From positions 695,522-759,521 of the forward strand of contig VZTG01010081.1 in the NCBI GenBank assembly GCA_013397845.1: 64,000 nucleotides of DNA, written 5' to 3'. The translations under genes were made by a program, and so were the position numbers. The DNA is from Melanocharis versteri (lineage: Eukaryota; Chordata; Aves; Passeriformes; Melanocharitidae). Within the stretch, counting starts at the first letter, position 1. Every line of letters begins with the position of its first letter. Positions 20,401 through 32,742 of the stretch are shown piece by piece. A model generated the notes under the pieces. That model did no database searches, was not told the DNA's origin, and saw only the letters and a program-made list of their open reading frames with translations.

Positions 20401-23400
20401 TTCTCTTATCTTCCAAAACAAGGCAGTAGGACAGAAACTGCTTGAGAACTGACCTTAGAAGGAGTCCTCACACCAGACAGGGAAGGTGCCTCGGAAAGTG
20501 CTGATTGTCACAGGCCAAATCCCTGCCAGAGACTGTTGTCACAGAAACTAATAACAGGCAGCTACACTGAATTTACTGCTATCGACATAGCTTGAGACTT
20601 CCAGTTATTCTGACACCCATAAAGGGCTGAATACAATAAAAGAGGTTTTCTGCCCTGCCTCCCTCAAGATGACTGGGTTTGCATCTTTCTTGAATAATAA
20701 GACCACGTCAAAAGCAGCATAAAGCTAACCAGAATTGGATTTTGCTCAGGTGAAATTACTGAAAAAAATTATCAAGGATAGAACCTGTAGATGCTAAAAA
20801 TAAAAGGAAATAGGAGGATGAAGTGGGTGAAGGGAACTAGGCACTGGGATTGGTAAGGAACAGTTAATCACAAAGCTGAAGGAGAATAAAGGAGGAAAAA
20901 AAAAAGTCAATTCTCATGGAAATTAGAATACTTGAAAATTAATATAAATAAAACTTTTTTGATAACCCTTATCTGCTTCATCTCCTAAAGTTCTGCAGAA
21001 TTAGAGTTGACTGATTTTTCACATCCTTGTATTTGAAGCCCTTCATTGTCAAAGCCAAACGTTACTTTTTTGCCCAGGGCAAATCTCATATCTGAATTTA
21101 ATATGGGAATAAAGATTTAAAATCTGAAACTGCTTTGCTTAAAATAAAATTAGAGGGAAAAAAAAAAAAAACATGAACCAAACAACACCTCCACAAAATC
21201 CCCCAATAAATAACCCCCATGTTGGAACAATGGTTCCATGATACACTTGCTTTTTCCTAAAGGGAGTTGGGTTTTTTTGGTTGTTTGTTGTTTTTGTTTG
21301 TTTGTTTTTCTTTTTTTTGTGAAAGAAGAAAAGAATAAATTCAAATATGAGTGGCTAATGTGCTGCAGCATAAAAAGGTAGGAAGGGCTGTGTGAAGAGG
21401 CACCATGTCTCTGAGCAAGGAGGTGGTAGTTTATTGTCTACAAAATACCATATTCTGCTTTCTGGAATATATATTTCTGTAATCTGGGCAGCAAAACTTC
21501 ATTTGGTGTTTTTCATTTTATTTTCTCTCAACTTATATGTTAACAAAATACCTCTTTTATGTGAAAGTTTTCCATTAGTCAGCATTTAACAAGTCAAGTA
21601 AGGATTGATAAACAATTTTCACAACAATTTCAAACATACTGAAACAGTGTATTTTTGTTTTTAAAATACCAGTTGGTAAGATAAGGAGAGAGAACATTTT
21701 CTGATGTTCTGGAGAAACTGAGTCTTAGGGAGGGAAAGTACTATGCAAGTAAACACATGAAGCAGCATTTTGAAAGGTATGCATAATTAATCATGGAAAT
21801 TCTACAGAAAATCTTGTTTAAATTCAGTGAGGGAACACAAAATTAAGACTAAGTGCAGCTTTTTAAATACACATGAATTAAAAAGGTTTGCATGTGGTAC
21901 AGAAAGGGAACTCTGCCTTCCTGTTTGGCACTGTGGGGTTATTTCCTTGAGTACTCTAATTGATGTCACCCAGTGTATTAAATGGTGCCTGGCCACTGGG
22001 TCGGGAGTGACACAAGATGAACAAGGAATAAATAGTTGATTTCTGCCTTGCCAAATGCACTCAATATACTTGTGCTGTTTTTCTTTTAGCTGTAAATAAT
22101 AATTGGAGGAAATGTGTCAGTCCTCTCCTTGGGTAATACTTTTTTCAATCTGTTTAAGTACTATTTTAACGCAGGTTAAAACCAATGTATTTATCCTTAG
22201 TCAATGTATAGCATTAGTTCTCCTTCATATTTGCATTTATATTTCCATCCATCATCCAGATGTTATATAGTCACAAAATAGGTGCTTTTTATCAGTTAGG
22301 AAAATAGAGGAGAGGGTTGTGTGTAAGTAGACATAGATTTGACATTGTCCTCCAAGCATGTAAGTGCCAACCAGTGCCTCTTGGGTTACTGATTCTGTAT
22401 TCTCAGTTAAATATATTAAGTTCCTAATTAAATCACTGGGAATGACTCATTTGTACATACAAAGTGAAATGGGACATTTTGCTCTTAGGTGAGATTTCAA
22501 AATGTAACTCAGAGCTTCAAAGAATATCAGTTAAAGAAAGAGAAATATCTTCAAGTAATGTGGCTTCTGATTCTCTGTTATATTGTTAGAGATCTGTTGG
22601 TCCATTTATACACTACCTACAACTGACAAAATTGTCCAATTTATGATCAAAACAGTATTTAAACTATCTGCTTAACTGTATCAAGGGCAGATGTATACAA
22701 CTCAGTGGTAAGGCACAACAAGCAGACTCTCTTTCATCTTTTCATCTAAAACATCTTTTAGGCCTTTAACCCTTTCATAAATTGACTGACAAATTCTTTT
22801 GATGAAGTGAACTCTTTTAACAACAGATACCAACATTATTTTAAACAGAACCTGCCCATACAAGGTATTTCTCCTCGTTTCAAAGTGGAAAATATTGTTT
22901 TGGTGTTTAGCTGTAAGTCTGACTGGGAAAAGACGTATGTCCTGCTCTGATCCATTCAATAGTGTGCAAAGCTCTTTGTTTCCTGCTTCCTCCCCAGAGT
23001 TTCTGTAGCATGGTTTTTTTGTTTATTAAAGCCTAGCAGGGCAATGAAATAATATACACAATAATTGAATAGTGTCCATTTTTCATGTAAGAGGTTTCCA
23101 TAAAAACCTAATTTTAAATGTTAAATTTGGCAGTGCATCCCACTGAGCAATGTTTGGAATGTATGCTACAGCAGCGCAGAGTAAACAGTATCATACATAC
23201 TCTTATGCAACTCAGAATTCCTGCTGGGTAGCTCCTTGGCATGGTAACTGGTGTCTGGAGCACAACACATTGCTACTTTTCTTCTTGAGATAAGCCCAGC
23301 TACTCCAAGCTGCAAGAAGGAATAAAGCCATTTACTAATTACTGATTTGCTCAATAAAGAAACAGCAAGCAAACAATTTATCAGGCCCTGCATTTGAAAG

Positions 23401-25202
23401 TTCAGTGACAGAATAAAGTTCTGACAGCCTCATGGTAGGGGAAAAAGTCAGCTATAATCCAGTCCCTGACTGCAAGTTGGTCTGCCTCTTTTCTGTTTAA
23501 TTCAACTTTAGTGTAGAACAAGTGAATAATCTGAGATAAATACAAGCACTAAGGAGGCTGAGCCCACATCCTAGTATCTTTATGTTTACATAAAGTTGTT
23601 TTGTATGCATGGTGCATTGATTTCTTTCTTCTTTGTTACTGTATTTGAACAATATCCAGTAACTTTTGGATCTAGAGACAACCTGTAGGTTCTTAACCAG
23701 CTTTTTATTTCAACAGAAAGAAAAAACCAACAATTTTCTCAAAATCTGAAGTCTACATGCCTGCCTTTGTTAAGGAAGTCTGATGTAGCTCTTGCTTTCT
23801 GTGGCTCTTTTCCAACAGACCAAAAATATTTCAACATCAGTATTAGAATTAAAAACTAAATACATGTCAATCATAGTTAAATTTCATCTCATAACATGTA
23901 ATACTTGCTGGTGATTTCAACCCTTGTCTCATATCCAGTTAGTTCTTTAACTGTACACCATGGTTCAGTATTCTGGTTAGGCACACTCAGAGCTTATCTG
24001 CTGAAATAGCCTCTGGTATTTAAGGATCTTGGCTTGACTTATCAGTTTGAACTAGGGATCAAGGCAAGCTATTTGGCAGTATCATTTCATAGGCAACTTT
24101 ATAGACAACCCTGTGCAAGGAGTCGAAGTTTAGATCTCAGAATTAGGCAGTAGCTGAGCTATGCTTTTGGAAGGAGGTGTCAGTGACAAAGTTGGGTTCC
24201 TTGTCCTCATTAAGCACTTCAGTGTCTTCTGGGGACACGTTCTGTCTCACAGAGTGATCACGTTTTATGACAGCATTTACTCCATTACTGCATGGTACAT
24301 TTCATCACTGTGCAACAGCAGACATATCCTTCATTATTCAAATACTTGACACAAAACTTGTTGACTGCTCTGAAATATTTTTCCTTGCCCTTCAGGCTGT
24401 CTTATTTCTCTGTTCAAGGCTCGGGTAGTTCACTGTAATTGCCAGGCCCATTTTCTGCAAATACATGGGAAGCCGCTAATCGTGTCAGCAGCTTGGCTTT
24501 CTGGAATTCTCAGCCTCAGCTGCTGTGGTGTTAACTAAGTGTAATCCAGCTGGCCAGCCAGCTTGCCGAGCTCCTGCAGCCTGTCTGCAAGCTGAACTAC
24601 AGATTGTACCCTCAACCTTTTACTGGCTGGGTTAACACAACATTGCAGGGATGATGGACTGTAATGCAATTATCTTACAAGAAAAACTGAAGACCTAAAG
24701 ATGTCTGCCTCTGCAGGGCACTGAAATGGAAAATAAAGTGTCAGATGTATTACATCATGATTATACTTTAAATTGCTGTTGTCAGCAAAACAGTGATTCC
24801 AGCCAGATGCTCGTTTCCATGCAATAGAACACTACTGGAGATCTAAGTAGAAAGTATTTTCACATTTGGTGCAATGACTTCCCTCTCTTTTATTATAAGC
24901 TTGTATCAGTTAATTTACTGGAAATTTCTTGATACTGAACAGTGTTATATGCCCAGAAAACATGCTTTCAAAAAGCTTCATGGAAAAAATCAGTTAACTT
25001 CTGCAGTGGGCACTTTAGACAATACAAACTAAAACTATGATACCTCAGACATAGGTTTAAAAACTTCTATGAGACAGTATCAATTAAAAATGAAAATGTC
25101 CCTTTTAATACTGGTTAAACTAAGTCCTTTTTTTCTACTCTGTGTATAGATCAATGTGTAAGTTTTATTTCTAGCTTAAAGTCTCCTTATTTGTTTCTGC
25201 AG
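17401..25202. other. No recognised exon; expected site of MOK N-lobe exons
   Basis: AT-rich sequence of about 7.8 kb. Exons for the MOK N-lobe (Gly-rich loop, VAIK-type Lys, helix-C Glu, LNPHPNIL) should lie here if retained, but I could not recognise them. Simple TTTG-type runs occur at about 20139-20162 and 21277-21318. A moderately GC-rich, possibly conserved stretch at about 24400-24620 is described under findings. Confidence 0.5.
20139..20162. repeat. (TTTG)n-like simple repeat
   Basis: T-rich run with repeated GTTT units. A similar run lies at 21277-21318. Both could be poly(A)-derived low-complexity sequence. Confidence 0.6.
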
Positions 25203-25273
25203 TGATGAAAATGCTGGCTCCCTTCCACTGGTATGTGAATTTATGGCCATGAATATTTATGAGCTGATAAAAG
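25203..25273 (+). pseudogene. MOK: MOK remnant exon A (hinge region)
   Basis: Acceptor TTTCTGCAG and donor AAAAG|GTACGT are both intact. The frame reads DENAGSLPLVCEFMAMNIYE then LIK, against human DRKSGSLALICELMDMNIYELIRG. This is the kinase hinge and start of helix D. There is no stop. The Asp of human MDMNIYEL is Ala here. Exon phases (2 in, 1 out) fit the neighbours. Confidence 0.9.
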
Positions 25274-28042
25274 GTACGTAGCACGTGCTTAAGAAACGCA
25301 AACTCTCCTTGTGTAGATCACAAAGTGGAATTAATTATTTTTCACTTGGTTGTTCACTGTTACAGATTATAAAACTCATAGAGAATTTGGTGCTGTGCTG
25401 GTTCACCCTTTCTTCTGGCCAGTGGAATATACCCAGTTGTTTAAAGTATGGGTGCATGCAGGTTTCCCATGAGTCAAGTCCATAGCCGTCTATTCAACAG
25501 TCAAACAACCTTGACTGCAAAACACAAAATAATTGCTTTATGTAACAAAAAATAAAACTTAAACAGATTCTTTGTCAGGTCAGGGCTGCAGTGAGGTAAT
25601 AAGAAAATTATTCCCATTTGTTTCAAAACTATTGAAGCAATGAATAAGGATTTTCAGTTTTTATACCTAGTAAAAAAGCCTTTCACAAAGTTTTCTTTAT
25701 GAAATAACATTGTTCCCTCATACCTCCTATATTTAAAAATTCTGGAGCTGTTTGTCGAAGCAGGTCAGAGACCATAAAGCTTAAGGAAGAGTTCCTACCA
25801 AAAAAATTTAGAACAAAAGCTGATTTAAAACCAGATCTTACATAAACAGTAAAGGAATTAGATACAGCAAATGAAGGGGCTTACAATTCATAAGTAAAAG
25901 AGGTTTTTTTTTTAAATGAATAATTAAGAATTTGTAATGTCTTAACAGTTGGGAGTTTCATTTAAGTAACTGAACATGGAACTGTCATTCAGTGTAATAC
26001 AATAAAGACTTGCTCCTGAACGTGACATTGGTGACACTGAGTACTCAGATCTCTAACAAAAGGAGTAACTCTGTTTCTGACCTAGATAAGAATGTGAGAT
26101 TAAAATTGAGTTGTTTGCTGATTGCTGAAGTACACATTAGTGTGTACTAGTTTTAATAAGACATTTTGGGTTTGCTATATTTAGCATAGTATTCAGATGG
26201 AAATTAGAGTCATCGTTTCAGTATGTTCTGATTTGATTTTTTTATAATTTTAAAATACAATTTATTTTAAAGTTTTCCAGAAGAAGATTGTTTTCACACC
26301 ACTTGGTTGTAGTAACCTCCTTTTCTATAGCATGGTGAATCAGTTCAAAATGAAATATGTGTTCAATAGTAATCTGAAATGCTGCAGTTAGGGATTATCT
26401 GAACATTAATCTGGGTTTACCTGAACTTCTGTAAATTGCTGCTTCTTCCTTATGGTCTGAATTTTGAGTCTGGATTGTGTTTACCATGATACAGTGCCTT
26501 ATTTTTAATGTTGTATAAGGTGGTGGCACATGAGGTGGAGCTTGTCAAATCATAGAATATAATAGGAAAGTGAACTGAAGTGGACTGAAAATAAATTTTT
26601 AATTTGACAAGGAGTATGGAAACACTTCTGCAATTAGGAGGACATTTCACTGTAATGCTACGAATGTGGAAATCTGATACTTTTGGTTTTTTCCTTAAAA
26701 AAACAGGAGATCCATGTTACTTCAATCAAGGCTATTTGTCTTTACACAAAGTCATAACTGTCTTGCTGTTAATTTGTAGCAGAAGCATTTAATAACTGAA
26801 AAACAGTCTTGCCCTTTGTTTAATCAACAGCAGTTTGGTCATTTAAAGCAATGAAAAAAGTGGCTGAGAGAGAGGTGTGGAGGATCTCTCAAGAGAAATT
26901 ATAGAAGCCTCAAGTGCCACTGCCTTAGGATTCCCTTCACCATTACTGCCCAGTAAGATTTCTCCAATGATAAATCTGGAAGTAGAAGAGCATCTGCTCC
27001 AGATTTTACTAGTGACATGTAATGAAAAAGCAATTGAGCATGACTTCTTTTTATGAAGGCCTGATTCCTTAAATACGAATAATAATCAAAATTGATTTGA
27101 ATAGCAGCATTTTATAATATCTTTTCCACTATAAATGACAAAAATCCTGATGTTGAAAGCACCATTTATCTCTACGGGGGCACTACTACTACAATTCCCA
27201 ATGTAAATGGTACTCTGTTCCAAGTGCTTTGTGATCTAATCCTGCTCAGTGGATTATGTAGCTGCCTGGAGGAGCTCTGTAATCAGTTGGGAACACAAGT
27301 CCCGCTGGCTGCTGGGGCTCTGGCCTCAATGAGTTACTGTCCTGATAATCTCCCTCCTCCTCCCCAGCCAATTACTCATACTACTGTCATCACGCAGATC
27401 AGTACCTGCTTTGTTTTTAAAAAATGTGATCATTTCTGCCTCCGTTGATGGCATTGCAGCGTTACATAAAGGCATTACAGCAAGATTAAAAGGCCTTTGG
27501 AGCCTATAAAAGAAAAAAGCTGAGCAGTTACTGAATGGCTCTGAAAAATAGATAAATTTTGTAACTGTAATTATTGCCTAACAGCAACAGGAAGCTAAAC
27601 TACATAGGTTAGCCTTTAATTTGCAATTCAGATGTGAATCACAGTTATTTAACCACTGCGGTAACTTGAGGTGATTGATACAAATCTTCAACCTGAAGGA
27701 CAATTACTTTGAGTAGAGAGGAAATGAGATATTTGGAAGTGAAATATTGCAGTTCTGCTAGAACTTGGGGAAATAGATACTGCAAGAAATACATGCAGTA
27801 AAAACTAAGGCGTCTTACGGAGTATTGAACTGACAGTTGGTAGCTGAGCTATTCTGGTGCATCCTGAAATATAAATTATGTCAGAAGTTGAGTGGAAAAT
27901 TAATTACAAAGCTAGCTATAAATGACAGAAGTAGTATAATTGAAAAAGGTGATATCAATGCACCTCTGGAAGCTGAAGACTATGGTATTTGTATTCCGTT
28001 CTTTACTAAAAAGGACTCACACAACTTGAAATTTTATTCTAG

Positions 28043-28121
28043 GAAGGAGAAAGCCATTGCCTGAAATAAAAATCAGGAACAACACGTACCAGTTATGCAA
28101 ATCTCTAGATTGCGTACATAG
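28043..28121 (+). pseudogene. MOK: MOK remnant exon B (helix E)
   Basis: Acceptor TATTCTAG and donor ATAG|GTAAAA. The 79-base exon reads GRRKPLPEIKIRNNTYQLCK then SLDCVHR, against human GRRYPLSEKKIMHYMYQLCKSLDHIHR. It is open and unshifted. The four changes at MHYM to RNNT are partly MAK-like (RNIMYQ), so they alone do not prove decay. Confidence 0.9.
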
Positions 28122-28162
28122 GTAAAAGACCTGGTTCAGCAACAGCTTTACAGCAAGCGTAG

Positions 28163-28485
28163 CATACATTGATTTCGGGGTCATCTCTAGGCAGAGACAG
28201 AATTGTCTGGGGCAGCAGCAGACTGCTGCAGGGAGAGAAGAGGCCATGGCCCAGATACATCTATGCCTGCAGCAGAGCCCTGGGAGGCAGCAGGCAGCCA
28301 GAGCTGCTGCCAGCACCCCAAAGGAGCTCTAGTGCCTGCTGCAGGAAGCCGTCCTGTGAGGGGATGGCCCTTGCAATCCTGTGTAGCCCTGGTGAGAGCA
28401 GAAGCAGAAAGCCTGGCCTCTCCTTCCTGGACTTGCCCTTTCCCCATTCCCATATCTGTAGCTGTTGTCTCACCGTGATGGCAAA
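28163..28485. other. GC-rich unclassified insert in MOK intron
   Basis: A sharply bounded GC-rich block, full of CTG/CAG words, in an AT-rich intron 40 bases after MOK exon B. It carries open frames in several phases, but none has recognisable homology. It could be an unclassified transposon or LTR fragment, or a local GC-rich duplication. I could not identify a family. Confidence 0.35.
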
Positions 28486-28629
28486 ATTGAATTTTTTACT
28501 ATTCAGTTGATAAGTTTGGAAAAAGTGCTGGTTTCTTTAAGTATTTTTTTTTTTACAAATAACTGGAAGCACTGATAATGTTTATCTTTTTACTGAATTC
28601 TTCTCTCTGCTGTGTTTGTATTAGTACAG

Positions 28630-28678
28630 AAATGGGATATTTCAGAGAGATGGGCAGCAAGAAAACATAATAATAATG
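28630..28678 (+). pseudogene. MOK: MOK remnant exon C (catalytic loop)
   Basis: Acceptor GTACAG and donor ATG|GTAATT. The 49-base exon reads (R)NGIFQRDGQQENIIIM against human RNGIFHRDVKPENILIK. The catalytic Asp and Asn stay, but HRD is QRD and the catalytic-loop Lys is Gln, with Pro also lost. The length is exactly that expected from the human protein, so the changes are substitutions, not indels. Confidence 0.88.
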
Positions 28679-29556
28679 GTAATTACTTTTATGTGAGGAT
28701 ATTTAACTAAAAGTGAAGTATATAAGTATTTTTCTCTTTACTCTGAGAAGGCAATGTTTCTTCATGAATAAAAGTACAGTTTTTTAAGAAATATCTAGAC
28801 AGTTACCGTACTCTTTATCTAGGGTAATGAACAAACAATTTTGTTACTGGCTAAAACCTGAAATGACTGAGATGCATTACACCCTGTATGTGTTCCCTCC
28901 AACCTAAAAACCTGTTCTTTATCCTCTATTGATATATATTTTCCTTTCTGTGTTAATCTAGACACAAGAAATAGGGTTCTGTTTTGCAGCTCTTTCTTTC
29001 TACATTCAATTCCTACATTTAGTGGAATTACACATGCAAAACAGAGCAGAAGATAGTGGCTTTCAGAAGATTTCATTGTAACCATCTCTCCTGATAGTTT
29101 CAGAAAGTTATTTTGCTAATGTTTGAAAAGGAAGGATTTTTAAATTCAGTTTATGAAATTTTATTTTCTGAAGATAGATTTTTCTTTTAAGGCATAAAAG
29201 TGTACAGGAGAAGCCAAAGCCACCTATTATATCACTGCTAAACAGAAGAACTCTAATAACTTAATCTAGATGTCCTGTTTAGCAGCCTTACCTTCTGTGA
29301 TAGTCCCTATGCTCTTAGACTTTTCTTTTCATGATGTACAGAACAGTATTTGCGTTACATACTATGGACACAGATATCTTCATGCCTGCAGCTACTTACT
29401 ATTCTAATGCAGCTTTACTGCTGTGATACTGCTACCCCTGGATTTTGGAAAGTTTCTTCCCGAAGTAATCTGTGATTTCTTTTATGATGACTACTTCACA
29501 GTCATTGCTTGAATATTTTACTGTTTGTAATTTGTGGAAATACTTTATTTTTGCAG

Positions 29557-29735
29557 CAGAACACCCTGAAGTTAAGAAATTTTGGATCTTGTAGGAGTAT
29601 CTATTCTCAGCAGGCACATAGGGAATGTACCTCCCCAGGCTGGTACTGAGCACCTGGATGTTTGCTTACAAATGGGCACTATAGTTACAAAATTGGCATG
29701 TGGAGTCCTGGCTGTGTTTTCTATGAAATCACAAG
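29557..29735 (+). pseudogene. MOK: MOK remnant exon D (activation segment) with premature stop
   Basis: Acceptor TTTTTGCAG and donor ACAAG|GTACTG. The 179 bases equal the expected length. The translation starts QNTLKLRNFGSCRSIYSQQ (human QDVLKLGDFGSCRSVYSKQ), then AHREC in place of PYTEY. GWY is followed by TGA at 29647-29649 where human has Arg (CGA to TGA would be a CpG transition), and then APGCLLTNGHYSYKIGMWSP ending CVFYEIT. The DFG Asp, both TEY phosphoacceptors, the APE Glu and the DxW Asp are all changed, while the hydrophobic scaffold is still clear. Confidence 0.93.
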
Positions 29736-32059
29736 GTACTGTGTTCAGTGGAGGGTTTTGCTTATCATTAATCAAGATAATCAAAGGTAAATAACCCAGA
29801 TTAGGAGCATGTGGTTTGGGTAATATGATCTTCGTTTCCGTGGATTTGTAGAAGAAGCTTCTGTGCTTAGTCTGCAGGGTTCATGAGGCAGTAATCCCGT
29901 CTGGTCTGGCCTCTTCACCCTGTGGCAGGTTAGTAATAAAGCAGTTCAAGAGAACACAGTACAAACAAAAGTGATTTACAAAGAAACGTTTGAACGTTTC
30001 ATCCCCAATGGCTTCATATTTAGTAAAAATGTATTTTCTCTGCTTTATCTCTGTGTAGAGTATGGCTCATTTCCTCTCACGAGCATCACAAACTACCCTC
30101 AGTCTAGTTAATGCACTTAATGGTAAAATGTTTCTTGCTTTTTTTGGGCTTACTAATGCTTTCTGCAAAAACAGAGGAGACTAGAGAATACACTCCCTCT
30201 GATTTATGACTTTGATTTATAGTATAGTGTGCCTAAGACCCTTGTGCTGTTAAGATCTTGGGTGCTGGTATATTTTGAAATCAGGTTCTGATGAAGGAAG
30301 AGTTCAGGAAAACATGAATTAAAGTCTTCTAAGATTTTTGGTGATGATGAAACTGTAACTCAAAAAATTTGTCACTGGTCTTCAAGGAAAAAGGAAAAAT
30401 ACCCACCATGAGTATTTCTCCAATATCTTTGTGCCCTAGCAACAGCAGCAGTTCTTTATTCTCCTCCCACACTGCTGTCTCTGATATGCAACCAGGACTG
30501 ATAACATTTGCTTTGCTTCTTTCCTCCTCCACATGGCAAGTGCAGCTGCTGCCATCACCATCACATTAAATGACAACCATTATGCTTTGCCTGCTAACTT
30601 GTAGAAACATTTCTACTTCTCCAGCCAGAAAACTGTTAAAAGAAAAATCCCAAATGTGGCAGTACTCTTGCAAAGTAAATTGGGACCACAGGCTTTAAGA
30701 ATGCTACGTTTTTTCATTTCAGCTTGAATCAGCTGGGCTTTGTAAGAAAATTGCATGCTGCAAACTTAAGTTTTCTTAAGGAAAAAGAACAAAACCTTAA
30801 AGATATTTCCTTGTAGTTTCAGCTTAATGTAAAAAAATTCACTCTTTACAACCACTGAATATTTTCAGAGACGTTATAGGTGTGTTCAGAGAGAAAGGAG
30901 GGATGTTTATCAGAAATTACTGAATTAAAAGAGATGCAGTCTTGCCAAACTGAAGGCAGTTATGGACAGGTTTGTTTATTTTTCAGTGCCTCCTGCAGTT
31001 GTTGCTGTTGAATGGTTGCATAAGCCTTTATGCTTTACACCACATTGTGTAAGGACTTTGAGTCTTCTACTCAGCCATGCTGATCTTTCAAATCTTGTTT
31101 CCCTCTTTTGTTCCCTATAAATCATGATTCCTGGATTGCACTTCTCAGTGGCTTGCACAGTTGTTCTTCACTTTGTTACAGTTTTACATTCAAAGACAGC
31201 ACATTTTTTAGTTCACACAGAAGCTAGTCCCAGCTGCATGTCTTGATGCAGCTGCACAAAGTGAATCAGATCTTTTCTCTCCTTCCTCTACTCTAAACTT
31301 TATGAAGACACTCAGAGGAGTGTGCAGCCAGCTGTTTGATTGAATTTGCAAACAGTTAAAAAGAAGTTTCTCATGTCTACAAAGGGGCTGAGTGTTTGGC
31401 TTTCAGGAGTCACGTGATGCTACTGAAGTGTTTCTTAAATTATAAGCCCAAGGGAAAAAGCAACATGTGCAGGAAATAAATGTTAGTGGACCTGACTAAA
31501 GTTAGATTGCTCTAATATGGTAACAATGTTTTCAAGGACTCTGTGCAAGTTTTATATTAACTGGGGATCAAGCACAGGAATGCAGTTCAAATTACCATCT
31601 TTCCAGTATTGCTGCTTGCAAAGAACCTGTGTGTTAGGAATGGAGTGTTATAAATACATTTCTATGTGCATACACAGCAAGAGGGACTGCTTGGTACTGC
31701 TGTCTTGGAATGAGGAGAACACATTGTCTTCTAGGATCTGCCACTTTACTAGAAGCAAACACAATCCCACATCCATTGCCCTTCACCACAAGGGATGTTC
31801 TCTTTACATATTTTGCCCCAAACCAGCGGGAGAGGGCAGCTAGATTTCCATTTAATAACCCAAGCTACTCCTTCAATCCAAACCAGCGGCTGTGTTTCTC
31901 TGCTGCTCATGTTATCCTCCAGTTGTTGATAGGTGTTGAACTGTCCACAAATGAATAATTCTAACATGTTCTCTTCCTCATAAAAGAAGGGGTTTTTTAA
32001 TCAAAAGTGACAGTTTAAATGTGTATTCTCTAATGCTAATACCATCTCTTACCTTGCAG

Positions 32060-32159
32060 TTTCCAGCCTCTTTTTCTTGGATCTAATGAGCTGGACCACA
32101 TTTCAAAAATCCATGAAATTACAGGCACTCCTGGTAACAAAACTCCAGAAGTTTGAGCA
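32060..32159 (+). pseudogene. MOK: MOK remnant exon E with 2-bp deletion
   Basis: Acceptor ACCTTGCAG and donor GAGCA|GTAAGT. It reads (S)FQPLFLGSNELDHISKIHE then ITGTPGNK, closely matching human LQPLFPGVNELDQISKIHDVIGTPAQK. After AAC AAA, two bases are missing relative to the human codon pattern. The current frame hits TGA, while the +2 frame shows the expected LQKFEQ. 100 bases remain instead of 102. Confidence 0.92.
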
Positions 32160-32566
32160 GTAAGTATGCACTCCCATAGTTACTAATCTCACAGTTTCAA
32201 TATCCACAATAGAGCTGTACAGCTGTGTGCAATTTCTGCTTAGGGAAGCACCACAAAATCCTAAATCTGTGCTGACCCAAGAGCAGTGTCTTCTATCCCT
32301 ACCCAGAGACGGTCACCCATTCACGAACCTTATAGGCAGAGCAGAGGAAATCTGAGCCTATCTTGATCTTATTTGGCCTTTTATTTCCATAATATCTTTA
32401 AGGCCAGTGATACAAATTTTTAGGAAAGAAAAGGGTTTTTTTCAAGTACAACTTACTTTTCCCTAATGAATGATTACCTAAATCTGGTGAATTCTTTCTT
32501 TGCAGTAAATTGTAATCCTCTCTGAATGTGCATGATCAAATGTTTTTCTCAACTTGCTTAATACAG

Positions 32567-32742
32567 GTCAAGAATTTTCAGTTTTGAATCCTCCCTTTAA
32601 TGAAAGGAAAAGGAAAATGTTCTCTTGTGCACAAATTGCCTTTCAAAGGTTTCTGTTTCCTGTGTACAGTGATAAAATATGACCCCAATGAGAGAACTGC
32701 TGCCCATCAAGCCTTACAGCACCCTTATTTTCAAGGACTCTG
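32567..32742 (+). pseudogene. MOK: MOK remnant exon F (C-lobe end) with stops and frameshifts
   Basis: Acceptor TTAATACAG. The 5' part starts in frame as SR and soon meets TAATGA. A weak match (LLCTN against human LLTTN) follows. The 3' part, in another frame, is well preserved: IKYDPNERTAAHQALQHPYF, matching human MVAYDPDERIAAHQALQHPYF. The exon end is uncertain, because the GT donor expected after the human EQR position reads GCAAGT here. Confidence 0.85.

Noticed and set aside
28017..28510. Multiple 70-113 codon frames in the GC-rich intron block
   Set aside because: They overlap in several phases on both strands without homology. Composition explains them.
29582..29794. 70-codon frame starting MDLVGVSILS within MOK exon D
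   Set aside because: It is out of phase with the kinase reading and runs through the splice donor. It is a shadow of the pseudogene exon.
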